A stretch of 7,114 bases of DNA from an uncultured Collinsella sp. (GTDB taxonomy: Bacteria > Actinomycetota > Coriobacteriia > Coriobacteriales > Coriobacteriaceae): the NCBI GenBank assembly GCA_900552395.1, contig URZJ01000090.1, forward strand, positions 1 through 7,114, given 5' to 3'. The notes below the pieces were generated by a model that was not told the origin of the DNA, did no database searches, and saw only the letters and a list, made by a program, of their open reading frames with translations. Below are positions 1-5,871 of the stretch, in pieces. Both the position numbers and the translations under genes were made by a program. Numbering within the stretch: the stretch's first letter is position 1; each line of letters starts with the position of its first letter.

Positions 1-2
1 GC

Positions 3-950
3 ACCACCGTCGACATCAACATCGGCGACAAGGCCGACGACCCGGTCTTTACCATCTCCGACCTGCTGATCCACCTCTCGAGTGAGCAGATGGCCAAGCC
101 CGCCAAGGACGCCGTCGACGCCGAGATCCTCGACGTGATCGCGGGCGGCCGCCCCGTCAAGTTTGACGAGGACGACAAGGACGCTCCCAAGGAGCCCGTC
201 AAGCAGATGTTCCTGGATATCCTCAAGGAGCAGTACGACGTCGAGGAGGAGGACTTCCTCTCCGCCGAGATCGAGGTCGTGCCCTCCGGCCCCGCCCGTG
301 ACATGGGCCTCGACCGCTCCATGATTCTGGGCTATGGCCACGACGACCGTGTCTGCGCCTATCCGTCCATGCTCGCCCAGATCAACGTCGCCAACGTGGA
401 GCGCACGAGCATCACACTCATCGTCGACAAGGAGGAGATCGGTTCCGTGGGTGCCACCGGCATGACGAGCCGCTTCTTCGAGAACACCGTCGCCGAGATC
501 ATGACGCTCGCCGGCGAGGATAGCCCGCTGGCCCTGCGCCGCGCGCTCGCCCGCAGCCGCATGCTCTCCTCCGACGTGTCCGCCGGCTTCGACCCGGGCT
601 ACGCCGGCAAGTTCGAAACCAAGAACGCAGCCTTTATGGGTCGCGGCCTGTGCTTTAACAAGTACACGGGCAGCCGCGGCAAGGGCGGCTCTAACGACGC
701 CGACGCCGAGTATGTGGCCCTCATCCGCGACATCATGGACGAGGCCGGCGTGGACTTCCAGACCTGCGAGCTCGGTCGCGTCAACGCGGGCGGCGGCGGC
801 ACCATCGCATACATCATGGCTAAGTACGGCATGAACGTCATCGACTCTGGCGTTGCCGTCCTGTCCATGCACGCCCTGTGGGAAGTCGCCAACAAGGCCG
901 ATATCTACGAGGCCTATCGCGGCTACAAGGCCTTCATCGAGCGCGCGTAA
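3..950 (+). CDS. M18 family zinc aminopeptidase, 5'-truncated by the window edge
   Basis: The C-terminal 315 codons of an M18 (aspartyl aminopeptidase-type) metallopeptidase. The frame is open from base 3, so the ATG at 90 is internal: the residues before it (INIGDKADDPVFTISDLL) already fit the family. M18 enzymes are cytosolic, usually dodecameric, di-zinc peptidases that remove N-terminal residues from peptides. Visible landmarks are the GHDDR metal-ligand Asp region (336-350), the DKEEIGS motif with catalytic Glu and metal-ligand Glu (432-437), an Asp in SSDVSAG (573-575) that fits the next ligand, and the C-terminal SMHALWE His (870-872). The first zinc His expected upstream lies outside the window. 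With the usual family length of about 430-470 residues, some 120-150 residues are missing. The protein ends at TAA 948-950, and 103 bases separate it from yaaA. I am sure of the family; substrate preference cannot be read from this. Confidence 0.93.
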   Translation, partial: TTVDINIGDKADDPVFTISDLLIHLSSEQMAKPAKDAVDAEILDVIAGGRPVKFDEDDKDAPKEPVKQMFLDILKEQYDVEEEDFLSAEIEVVPSGPARDMGLDRSMILGYGHDDRVCAYPSMLAQINVANVERTSITLIVDKEEIGSVGATGMTSRFFENTVAEIMTLAGEDSPLALRRALARSRMLSSDVSAGFDPGYAGKFETKNAAFMGRGLCFNKYTGSRGKGGSNDADAEYVALIRDIMDEAGVDFQTCELGRVNAGGGGTIAYIMAKYGMNVIDSGVAVLSMHALWEVANKADIYEAYRGYKAFIERA

Positions 951-963
951 CCAACCCTTCATC

Positions 964-1030
964 AGTTGCGGTGAAATACAGACTAACCTGGCCCATAAAC
1001 GGCCAAAACAGACCGTATTCCACCGCAACT
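964..1030. repeat. 67-bp imperfect palindrome between the aminopeptidase and yaaA
   Basis: A single collinear palindrome centred on base 997: every pair i,j obeys i+j=1994. From outside in there are 10 pairs (964-973 with 1021-1030, AGTTGCGGTG/CACCGCAACT), a mismatch, 5 pairs, a mismatch, 1 pair, a mismatch, 2 pairs, a 4-position internal loop and 5 pairs (TGGCC/GGCCA) around a 7-nt loop. Three of the mismatches (974/1020, 980/1014, 985/1009) are A-C on the plus strand and so would be G-U in RNA from the minus strand. On the plus strand the base of the stem is followed by TTCCTTTTT (1030-1038), so it could also act as a terminator for the aminopeptidase mRNA. It may be a REP-like dispersed element; copies elsewhere cannot be checked here. 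Confidence 0.8.
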
Positions 1031-1053
1031 TCCTTTTTGGCAGAGGAGAGTCC

Positions 1054-1863
1054 ATGCTGCAGGTCGTCATTTCGCCCGCCAAGCAGATGCGCGCGGCCCA
1101 AGATGCTTTTGAAGTCCTGGGCATCCCACCCTTTGCGCGCGAGACGGCTCGCCTCCACCGCGCACTGCTAGATATCGAGCGGAATGAAGGCAGCGACAGC
1201 CTGCAGGCGCTATGGAACGTGAGTGACAAACTGCTGGGGCCTTGCCTCAACACCCTGCATGAGTTCGGGCCCATCCTGAAAAACGGCGATCTCGACAATC
1301 CCGCACTCGCCTGTCACCTCTCCCCTGCCGTCATGTCCTACCACGGCATTCAATACCAGAGCATGGCGCCCGAGGTGATGGATTCCGCGCAGCTCGCATG
1401 GCTGCAAAGCCACCTGTGGATCCTCTCTGGCCTCTACGGGTGCGTTCGCCCCTTTCATGCCGTCGAACCATATCGGCTGGAGATGGGCGCGAAGCTCGCC
1501 GTTGACGATGTCCGAGACCTCTATGCGTTTTGGAGCGACAAGCTCGCGCGGGCTATCGCCCCGGCAGGCTCAAACACCACGATCGTCAACCTCGCCAGCG
1601 TAGAGTACGCCAAAGCCGTTCTGCCCCATCTCGCGGACGACGCCACGGCCGTCACATGCCTCTTTGGCGAGGGTATCCGCAACGGGAAGCCCATCCAACG
1701 GTCGACCGCCAGCAAAAAGGCGCGCGGTTCCATGGTGCGGTGGATGGCAGAAAACAAGCTCGAGGATGCAAGCGGACTTACCGCGTTCGACGTTGGTTAT
1801 CGTCACCTTCCCGAGCTTTCAAATAAAAACACTTTGGTCTTCCTGAACGAACAGGCCTTGTAG
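1054..1863 (+). CDS. yaaA: YaaA family protein (peroxide stress, DUF328/UPF0246)
   Basis: A 269-residue protein, close to the usual 250-260 of the YaaA family. In E. coli, YaaA is a cytosolic DNA-binding protein of the OxyR regulon that lowers free iron and protects DNA and proteins under H2O2. Family landmarks in order: the N-terminal ISPAK (residues 6-10), MSYHGIQY (94-101, equivalent to the Y-G-x-x-Y segment), LSGLYG (124-129), PYRLEMG (139-145), LYAFW (156-160), NLAS-EY (179-185) and KKARG (221-225). I chose the ATG at 1054 because AGAGGAG lies at 1042-1048 with good spacing and family homology begins exactly there. The frame is open further upstream, to an ATG at 853, but that would overlap the aminopeptidase and translate the palindrome. 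Expression may depend on read-through of the palindrome, since no convincing promoter fits between it and the RBS. The family call is firm; the role in this organism is inferred. Confidence 0.93.
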   Translation: MLQVVISPAKQMRAAQDAFEVLGIPPFARETARLHRALLDIERNEGSDSLQALWNVSDKLLGPCLNTLHEFGPILKNGDLDNPALACHLSPAVMSYHGIQYQSMAPEVMDSAQLAWLQSHLWILSGLYGCVRPFHAVEPYRLEMGAKLAVDDVRDLYAFWSDKLARAIAPAGSNTTIVNLASVEYAKAVLPHLADDATAVTCLFGEGIRNGKPIQRSTASKKARGSMVRWMAENKLEDASGLTAFDVGYRHLPELSNKNTLVFLNEQAL

Positions 1864-1885
1864 GACCACCGCTACTTTTGAATGT

Positions 1886-1904
1886 GCCGCCTAGGCACGG
1901 CGGC
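1886..1904. terminator. GC-rich hairpin between convergent yaaA and the membrane-protein gene
   Basis: Perfect 6-bp arms GCCGCC (1886-1891) and GGCGGC (1899-1904) with a 7-nt loop lie in the 40-base gap between two convergent stop codons; the right arm touches the minus-strand TAG (1904-1906). Neither side has a proper T-run, so it is a weak intrinsic terminator at best. The position between convergent genes is the main argument. Confidence 0.3.
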
Positions 1905-2425
1905 TATTGCGCCAAGCCGTCGGCTCTGGCAATTTCATTTGTCGAGCCGTCCTGATAGGTAATCTTGACATGTTCTACCTCGGACACCTTGACGCCCGAC
2001 GGGGGCTCCAGGCGCCATTCCGTCAGCGCGATATCCATCGTCGTGGGCACATCCCCTTGATCTTTGAGCTCGACCGACAGCGTCTTAAGCGACGCATCGA
2101 AGGTCACGCGCTCGATTTCTTCACCTGGAATGGACCCGCCACTCAGCTGCAACTGCACAAACTCATCGCGCGGGTACCAATAATCGCCCGGAACGGCGAG
2201 CGTATTGGCATTACCGCCAGTACTCCTCACCGTCATAATCGGTAGGCTATCATCAGCCTCGAACTCCCAGCCAGCGCCGCCGCGACCGCCAAACGTCCAA
2301 ATACAAAAGGCAATCACCAACACCGCAAGCACCGCAAAACCAATCGCAACAAGGCCATGATGGGCACGGCCCTCCTCGGCCGACACATCCCACTGCGTCT
2401 CTCGATATAGATGCTTGTCTTCCAT
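1904..2425 (-). CDS. single-pass membrane protein of unknown function
   Basis: A 173-residue protein I do not recognise. It has a short hydrophilic N-terminus (residues 1-23, with a WDVSAEEGRAHH segment), one strong transmembrane helix (about 24-45, GLVAIGFAVLAVLVIAFCIWTF), a Gly-rich turn (GGRGGAGW), and then about 120 residues of polar, probably beta-rich sequence outside the membrane. There is no signal-peptidase or lipobox motif, so it is probably anchored with the N-terminus inside. The start at 2425 is chosen for the strong GGGGAGG Shine-Dalgarno (2432-2438 on the opposite strand) six bases upstream. The frame stays open far upstream on this strand, but only across the riboswitch and antisense to thiC. 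It is convergent with yaaA and divergent from thiC, with 72 bases before the riboswitch, so the two promoters share one intergenic space. No link to thiamine is shown. Confidence 0.8.
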   Translation of the reverse strand: MEDKHLYRETQWDVSAEEGRAHHGLVAIGFAVLAVLVIAFCIWTFGGRGGAGWEFEADDSLPIMTVRSTGGNANTLAVPGDYWYPRDEFVQLQLSGGSIPGEEIERVTFDASLKTLSVELKDQGDVPTTMDIALTEWRLEPPSGVKVSEVEHVKITYQDGSTNEIARADGLAQ

Positions 2426-2475
2426 GTTCGCCTCCCCGCAGGCACGCTCGTTAGGCCAATCGTACCCATTCGAGC

Positions 2476-2481
2476 TATACT
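2476..2481 (+). promoter_or_regulatory. candidate -10 box of the thiC promoter
   Basis: TATACT matches TATAAT at 5 of 6 positions and lies 17 bases before the riboswitch P1 helix, so transcription would begin roughly at 2487-2490, just ahead of the aptamer. The only nearby -35 candidate, TTAGGC (2451-2456), is poor and 19 bases away. Position relative to the riboswitch is the main support. Confidence 0.4.
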
Positions 2482-2497
2482 TGAGCCCATTACATAA

Positions 2498-2592
2498 ACG
2501 GGGAGCTTGCGGGACAAGACGGCAGGCTGAGATTGGGCGCGCCCGCCCTGACCCGCGAACCTGATATGGGTAATGCCAACGAAGGGAGCCGT
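2498..2592 (+). ncRNA. TPP riboswitch (THI element) of thiC
   Basis: A complete thiamine pyrophosphate aptamer. Parts visible in order: P1 ACGG (2498-2501) with CCGT (2589-2592); P2 GGG (2501-2503) with CCC (2552-2554); P3 GCTTGC (2505-2510) with GCAGGC (2522-2527); the conserved CTGAGAT pyrimidine-sensing segment (2527-2533); an extra 5-bp hairpin GGGCG/CGCCC (2535-2548); GAACCTGAT (2557-2565); then TGGGTAATGCCAACGAAGG (2567-2585), the pyrophosphate-sensing arm. The Shine-Dalgarno AAGGGAG (2582-2588) of thiC lies inside the 3' strand of the aptamer, right before the P1 3' strand, and the start codon follows P1 by four bases. This suggests that TPP binding directly hides the ribosome site. 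There is no room for a separate terminator stem between aptamer and start. Confidence 0.96.
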
Positions 2593-2596
2593 GCCA

Positions 2597-3931
2597 ATGA
2601 GCACACAGACCGAGCCCAAGCTCGTCACGCAAATCGACTTCGCCCGCGCCGGGCAGATCACGCCGCAGATGAAAGAGGTCGCCGAGCGCGAGCATCGCGA
2701 TCCCGAGTACATCCGCGAGCGCGTGGCTGACGGCCGCATCGCCATTCCCGCTAACATCGTGCACATCAAAAAGGGCATGCGCGCCTTTGGCGTGGGCGAG
2801 GGCCTGTCCACCAAGGTCAACGTCAACCTGGGCATTTCGGGCGATAAGGCCGATGCCGTTGAGGAATGGAAGAAAGTCAAGATCGCCGAGGACTACGGTG
2901 CCGACGCTATCATGGACCTCTCCAACTCGGGCAAGACGCGCCAGTTCCGCCAGCAGCTCATCGACGAGACGCCGCTCATGGTGGGCACGGTGCCGATGTA
3001 CGACGCCATCGGCTACATGGAAAAGCCGCTGGTCAAGCTCACCAAGGACGACCTGCTCGAAGTCGTGCGCGCACACGCCGAGGATGGCGTGGACTTTATG
3101 ACCATCCACTGCGGCATCAACAAGTCGGTCACCAAGACCTTTAAGGAGACCGGCCGCCTGATGAACATCGTCAGTCGCGGCGGCTCGCTGCTGTTTGGCT
3201 GGATGGAGGTCACCGGCAACGAAAACCCCTTCTACGAGTACTTTGACGAGCTGCTCGAGATTTGCCACGAGTACGACGTGACGATTTCGCTCGGCGACTC
3301 CTGCCGCCCGGGCTGCCTCTACGACTCCAACGATGCCACCGAGACCGCTGAGATGATCGAGCTGGGCAAGCTGTGCAAGCGCGCTTGGGCCGCCGGCGTC
3401 CAGGTCATGGTCGAGGGCCCGGGTCACATGGCGCTCGACGAGATCGCCGCCAACATGAAACTGCAGAAGCGCCTGTGCCACAATGCCCCGTTCTATGTGC
3501 TCGGGCCGCTGGTGACCGATATCGGCGTGGGTTACGACCACATCACCGCTGCCATCGGCGGCGCCATCTCCGCCAGCTCCGGTGCCGACTTCCTGTGCTA
3601 CGTGACGCCGGCCGAGCACCTGTGCCTGCCCAACGCCCAGGACGTGCTCGATGGCCTCATGGCCACTAAGATTGCCGCGCACGCCGCCGATATCGCCAAG
3701 AAGGTACCGCACGCCCGCGACATGGACGACAAGATGGGCCAGGCACGCCGCAAGCTCGACTGGGATGCCATGTGGAAGTGTGCTCTCGACCCGGTCACCG
3801 GCAAGAAACGCTACGAAGAATCCCCCGCCGCCACCGAGGGCACCTGCACCATGTGCGGCAAGATGTGCGCCGTCCGCACCGTTAACAAGGTGTTCGAAGG
3901 CACGACGATCGACCTCGGCATGGAGGACTAG
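2597..3931 (+). CDS. thiC: phosphomethylpyrimidine synthase ThiC (HMP-P synthase)
   Basis: Cytosolic [4Fe-4S] radical-SAM enzyme that rearranges 5-aminoimidazole ribotide into HMP-P, the pyrimidine half of thiamine. At 444 residues it is the short form common in anaerobes, lacking the extra N-terminal domain of the E. coli protein (about 630). Landmarks: HCGI (171-174), SRGGS (193-197), GDSCRPG (233-239), VEGPGH (272-277), then APFYVLGPLVTDIGVGYDHI and CYVTPAEHL of the barrel. The C-terminal cluster motif is C417-x2-C420-x3-C424, against C-x2-C-x4-C in the E. coli enzyme. The start is the ATG at 2597, eight bases after AAGGGAG. An in-frame ATG at 2573 lies inside the conserved TAATGCC of the riboswitch and is rejected; a GTG at 2591 is in P1. 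Regulation is by the TPP riboswitch. thiD follows 182 bases downstream. Confidence 0.97.
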   Translation: MSTQTEPKLVTQIDFARAGQITPQMKEVAEREHRDPEYIRERVADGRIAIPANIVHIKKGMRAFGVGEGLSTKVNVNLGISGDKADAVEEWKKVKIAEDYGADAIMDLSNSGKTRQFRQQLIDETPLMVGTVPMYDAIGYMEKPLVKLTKDDLLEVVRAHAEDGVDFMTIHCGINKSVTKTFKETGRLMNIVSRGGSLLFGWMEVTGNENPFYEYFDELLEICHEYDVTISLGDSCRPGCLYDSNDATETAEMIELGKLCKRAWAAGVQVMVEGPGHMALDEIAANMKLQKRLCHNAPFYVLGPLVTDIGVGYDHITAAIGGAISASSGADFLCYVTPAEHLCLPNAQDVLDGLMATKIAAHAADIAKKVPHARDMDDKMGQARRKLDWDAMWKCALDPVTGKKRYEESPAATEGTCTMCGKMCAVRTVNKVFEGTTIDLGMED

Positions 3932-3936
3932 CCCTG

Positions 3937-3961
3937 TCGCCGCGGCCGCCTCTGGCGGCGA
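3937..3961 (+). other. two competing hairpins just after the thiC stop
   Basis: Six bases after the thiC stop, a 7-bp stem TCGCCGC (3937-3943) with GCGGCGA (3955-3961) competes with a 6-bp stem GCCGCC (3945-3950) with GGCGGC (3954-3959), because both use the same right arm. No T-run follows, so this is not a standard intrinsic terminator. It could stabilise the thiC 3' end or stall ribosome-free RNA polymerase. The pairings are seen; the function is open. Confidence 0.4.
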
Positions 3962-4026
3962 GCCGATGCCTGTCAATTGTTGACGTGTGAACATTTGCTT
4001 GCATTTGCGTAAAGATTGCATCGCCC

Positions 4027-4061
4027 GCCCGGGTTCGACATAGAGTCGGCCCGGGCATCTT
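4027..4061 (+). terminator. probable terminator after thiC, in the thiD leader region
   Basis: Perfect 7-bp GC arms GCCCGGG (4027-4033) and CCCGGGC (4050-4056), extendable by two G-T pairs, enclose a 16-nt loop and are followed by ATCTTTAT. The T-tract is broken and short, so it may be a weak terminator of thiC. The end of the tract runs into a TATAAT box, so terminator and thiD promoter would be adjacent. Confidence 0.45.
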
Positions 4062-4067
4062 TATAAT
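4062..4067 (+). promoter_or_regulatory. candidate -10 box of a thiD promoter
   Basis: A perfect TATAAT lies 46 bases before the thiD start, which would give a leader of about 40 bases. No good -35 is found at 16-18 bases: that position reads CATAGA or similar. TTCGACA (4034-4040) is a little too far away. There is no extended TG. The box suggests that thiD has its own promoter and need not be co-regulated with thiC by the TPP riboswitch. Confidence 0.4.
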
Positions 4068-4113
4068 GCTGGCTTATAGACCCATTTGATTCCGACCGAA
4101 CAAGGGAGCGAAC

Positions 4114-4944
4114 ATGGATCGTAGTAAGGTACCTGCCGTTCTATCCATCGCAGGATCCGATTCCAGCGGCGGCGCCGGCATTCAGGCCGACATCAAGACC
4201 ATCACGGCGCACCGCCTGTATGCCGAGACGGCTATCACCGCTATCACCGCACAGAACACCCTGGGCGTCACCGCCGTGCAGAACATCTCCCCGAATATTG
4301 TCGCGGCGCAGATCGATGCCGTTTTTGACGATATCCGCCCCAACGCCGTCAAGATTGGCATGGTTTCCTCTGCCGAGATTATCGATGTTATCGCCGACCG
4401 CCTGAGCGCTTGGAACGCGACAAACGTGGTAGTCGACCCCGTCATGGTAGCCACCTCGGGCGCACGGCTGATTGCCGAAGATGCCGCCGAAGCGCTTACA
4501 CGCCGCCTGTTCCCGCTGGCGACCGTCATCACGCCCAATATTCCCGAGGCCATGGCGCTGCTCGATTACGAGGTCGATTCCGAGCGCACACAGCAAAATG
4601 CCGCCATGCTCCTCACCCGCCGCTTTGGTTGCGCATCCCTCGTTAAGGGTGGGCATCTTGTCAACGAGGCCAACGATGTACTGGCCGAACCCGCGCCACT
4701 CGATGACGAGGGCAACCATTTGGGCGATCCGCTCACCACGTGGTTCCGCCACAAGCGCATCGAGACCGACAACACGCACGGCACCGGCTGCACGCTCTCG
4801 TCCGCCATCGCCTGCGCGCTGGCCCAGGGCATGGATCTTGCCGATGCCGTCAACGCCGGCAAGGCATACCTGACAGGCGCTCTGGCCGCCGGCCTGAACA
4901 TGGGCAAAGGCTCTGGCCCCGTCAACCACATGTGGCAATATTAA
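4114..4944 (+). CDS. thiD: hydroxymethylpyrimidine/phosphomethylpyrimidine kinase ThiD
   Basis: Ribokinase-family enzyme (276 residues, normal 260-280) that phosphorylates HMP and HMP-P with ATP to give HMP-PP, the pyrimidine substrate of thiamine-phosphate synthase. Landmarks: the substrate loop SIAGSDSSGGAGIQAD (11-26); TAITAQNTLGV; DPVMVATSG; TPNIPEA of the Walker-like segment; VKGGH; and the anion-hole motif THGTGCTLSSAI, in which GTGC is residues 223-226 and Cys226 matches the catalytic Cys of Salmonella ThiD. The ATG at 4114 has AAGGGAG at 4102-4108. No thiamine-phosphate synthase domain (thiE) is fused: the reading frame ends soon after the kinase fold. No thiE or thiM lies next to it, so coupling to the thiazole must be encoded elsewhere. 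The gene works directly downstream of ThiC in the pathway. Confidence 0.97.
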   Translation: MDRSKVPAVLSIAGSDSSGGAGIQADIKTITAHRLYAETAITAITAQNTLGVTAVQNISPNIVAAQIDAVFDDIRPNAVKIGMVSSAEIIDVIADRLSAWNATNVVVDPVMVATSGARLIAEDAAEALTRRLFPLATVITPNIPEAMALLDYEVDSERTQQNAAMLLTRRFGCASLVKGGHLVNEANDVLAEPAPLDDEGNHLGDPLTTWFRHKRIETDNTHGTGCTLSSAIACALAQGMDLADAVNAGKAYLTGALAAGLNMGKGSGPVNHMWQY

Positions 4945-4960
4945 GATTCGCAGCCCAAAA

Positions 4961-4993
4961 CCGCCGCAAAGGGGACAGGCACCTTTGCGGTGG
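4961..4993. repeat. REP-like hairpin after thiD
   Basis: Arms 4961-4972 (CCGCCGCAAAGG) and 4982-4993 (CCTTTGCGGTGG) form 12 pairs, one of them G-T, around a 9-nt loop GGACAGGCA, 16 bases after the thiD stop. On the plus strand no T-run follows. On the minus strand the stem is followed by TTTTGGG, so it could be a back-up terminator for the SGNH gene. From memory, GGGGACAGGCACCTTT-type hairpins are dispersed repeats in anaerobes, but I could not check this. Confidence 0.65.
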
Positions 4994-5005
4994 CTCCCAC
5001 AAACA

Positions 5006-5060
5006 TCTCGATCTGTAACAGTAACTCGGCAAAATCGACCCTAGATGTTACAGATCAAGA
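5006..5060. repeat. palindromic element copy 1 (55 nt) of a BIME-like pair
   Basis: Arms 5006-5020 (TCTCGATCTGTAACA) and 5046-5060 (TGTTACAGATCAAGA) pair at 14 of 15 positions, the exception being C5009/A5057, around a 25-nt loop. The right arm begins a 22-bp stretch (5046-5067) that recurs exactly at 5127-5148. No reading frame or promoter was seen in it. Confidence 0.8.
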
Positions 5061-5086
5061 CAAACAATCGATATCGACCTAAATAA

Positions 5087-5141
5087 TCTTAATCTGTAGC
5101 ATCTAGCCCGTTTTCGGCCTTGGAACTGTTACAGATCAAGA
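5087..5141. repeat. palindromic element copy 2 (55 nt), inverted relative to copy 1
   Basis: Arms 5087-5101 (TCTTAATCTGTAGCA) and 5127-5141 pair at 14 of 15 positions, counting one G-T, with a 25-nt loop: the same geometry as copy 1, 81 bases further on. Read as reverse complement it matches copy 1 at 40 of 55 positions without gaps, including CTAGATG next to one arm; read directly it matches at only 31. It is therefore best seen as an inverted copy. The 26-base spacer between copies has no gene. Confidence 0.75.
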
Positions 5142-5142
5142 C

Positions 5143-5171
5143 AAACAAACGAAACAAGCCCCCGCAAGGGG
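5143..5171 (-). terminator. possible terminator of the SGNH hydrolase gene
   Basis: Reading the minus strand, a short stem CCCC-TTGC-GGGG (5160-5171) begins 25 bases after the stop codon and is followed by a T-rich tract, GCTTGTTTCGTTTGTTT. The stem is only 4 bp and the T-tract is interrupted, so the signal is modest. The T-rich part overlaps the flank of the second palindromic element. Confidence 0.4.
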
Positions 5172-5196
5172 AACTCTGTGGTGGTTTGGGGCCGTG

Positions 5197-5856
5197 CTAC
5201 TCACCGAGCATCTCTTGGAGCTTGGCTGCCACGGCATGTCCCAAGCTCTCGTGGCTTTCGGGCATCATATGCAGATAGTCGATATCGCCCGGCTCGGCAA
5301 ACTCGGCGGCATTCAAAAAGTCGCAGCCAAACTGCTCGGCCACGTGCGCATAGTACTCGCCAAAATGTTCAGATGCCTCGACGGAACGCTCGTCAAAATC
5401 GGTCATATATACATCGGCGATCTGCGGCTTGATCTTGATAGGAGCCATCAGCAGGATGCGCGGGCAAGGCGCAGCGTCGGTCCACGGAAACGCGCGGACG
5501 GCGCGAATCAGCGCCATGGCGCCACGGGCGATATCGGAAGCTGTCACGTTAAAGACCGTCTTACAGTCGTTGGTGCCCAACATGATCACAATGGCGTCCA
5601 GCGGCTTATGAGCCTCGAGCAGCATCGGAAGCGCGCGAATGCCGTTGAGGTTAGTGTCCAGATGGCACATGTCGTCGCGTACCGTCGTGCGGCCGTTGAG
5701 GCCTTCTTCAATTACATGCCAGCCCTCGCCTAAGTCACGTTGGACCACGCCACACCAGCGCACATCCTGCGCATAGCGCACCGCGGTACCGTCGCGCATG
5801 CCCGCCGGATCGTAACCATAGGTGTTGCTGTCACCAAAGCACAGAACGTTTTTCAT
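5197..5856 (-). CDS. SGNH/GDSL-type hydrolase (esterase family)
   Basis: A 219-residue cytosolic protein of the SGNH hydrolase superfamily (serine esterases, lipases and carbohydrate deacetylases). Block I is CFGDSNTYGYDP with nucleophile Ser10. The block II region is GLNGRTT with oxyanion Gly/Asn around 52-55. Block III is LGTND (93-97, Asn96). Block V is D193-x-x-H196 in DIDYLHMMPESHESLGH, which supplies the acid and base of the triad. The GDSNTYGYDP start and length resemble arylesterase or acyl-CoA thioesterase-like members; the real substrate is unknown. There is no signal peptide. The start at 5856 is chosen because GGGGAG (5863-5868 on the other strand) precedes it and the GDS motif begins within ten residues, as is normal. 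An ATG 25 codons upstream would translate through the terminator stem. Confidence 0.93.
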   Translation of the reverse strand: MKNVLCFGDSNTYGYDPAGMRDGTAVRYAQDVRWCGVVQRDLGEGWHVIEEGLNGRTTVRDDMCHLDTNLNGIRALPMLLEAHKPLDAIVIMLGTNDCKTVFNVTASDIARGAMALIRAVRAFPWTDAAPCPRILLMAPIKIKPQIADVYMTDFDERSVEASEHFGEYYAHVAEQFGCDFLNAAEFAEPGDIDYLHMMPESHESLGHAVAAKLQEMLGE

Positions 5857-5871
5857 CGTAAGCTCCCCACT

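Noticed and set aside
853..1053. N-terminal extension of yaaA to the ATG at 853.
   Set aside because: It would overlap the aminopeptidase by about 100 bases and translate the palindrome; family homology and a good RBS both place the start at 1054.
2573..2596. Earlier thiC start codon at 2573.
   Set aside because: This ATG is part of the conserved TAATGCC of the TPP aptamer and has no Shine-Dalgarno upstream.
1904..4021. A 705-codon open frame on the minus strand running from the membrane-protein gene through the riboswitch and antisense to thiC.
   Set aside because: Only the last 173 codons have a ribosome site and plausible protein composition. The upstream part is an antisense shadow of GC-biased thiC codons (His/Gly/Val/Leu-rich) and would cross a TPP riboswitch.
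4141..4938. A 265-codon open frame antisense to thiD.
   Set aside because: It mirrors thiD codon bias, has low-quality Gly/Arg/Ala composition, no ribosome site and no recognisable domain; thiD itself is unmistakable.
5006..5148. CRISPR-like spacing (15-nt repeats every 40-41 bases with 25-26 nt between).
   Set aside because: The repeats alternate in orientation and are imperfect, there are only four, the loops of the two copies are related to each other, and no cas gene is nearby. A paired palindromic element explains it better.
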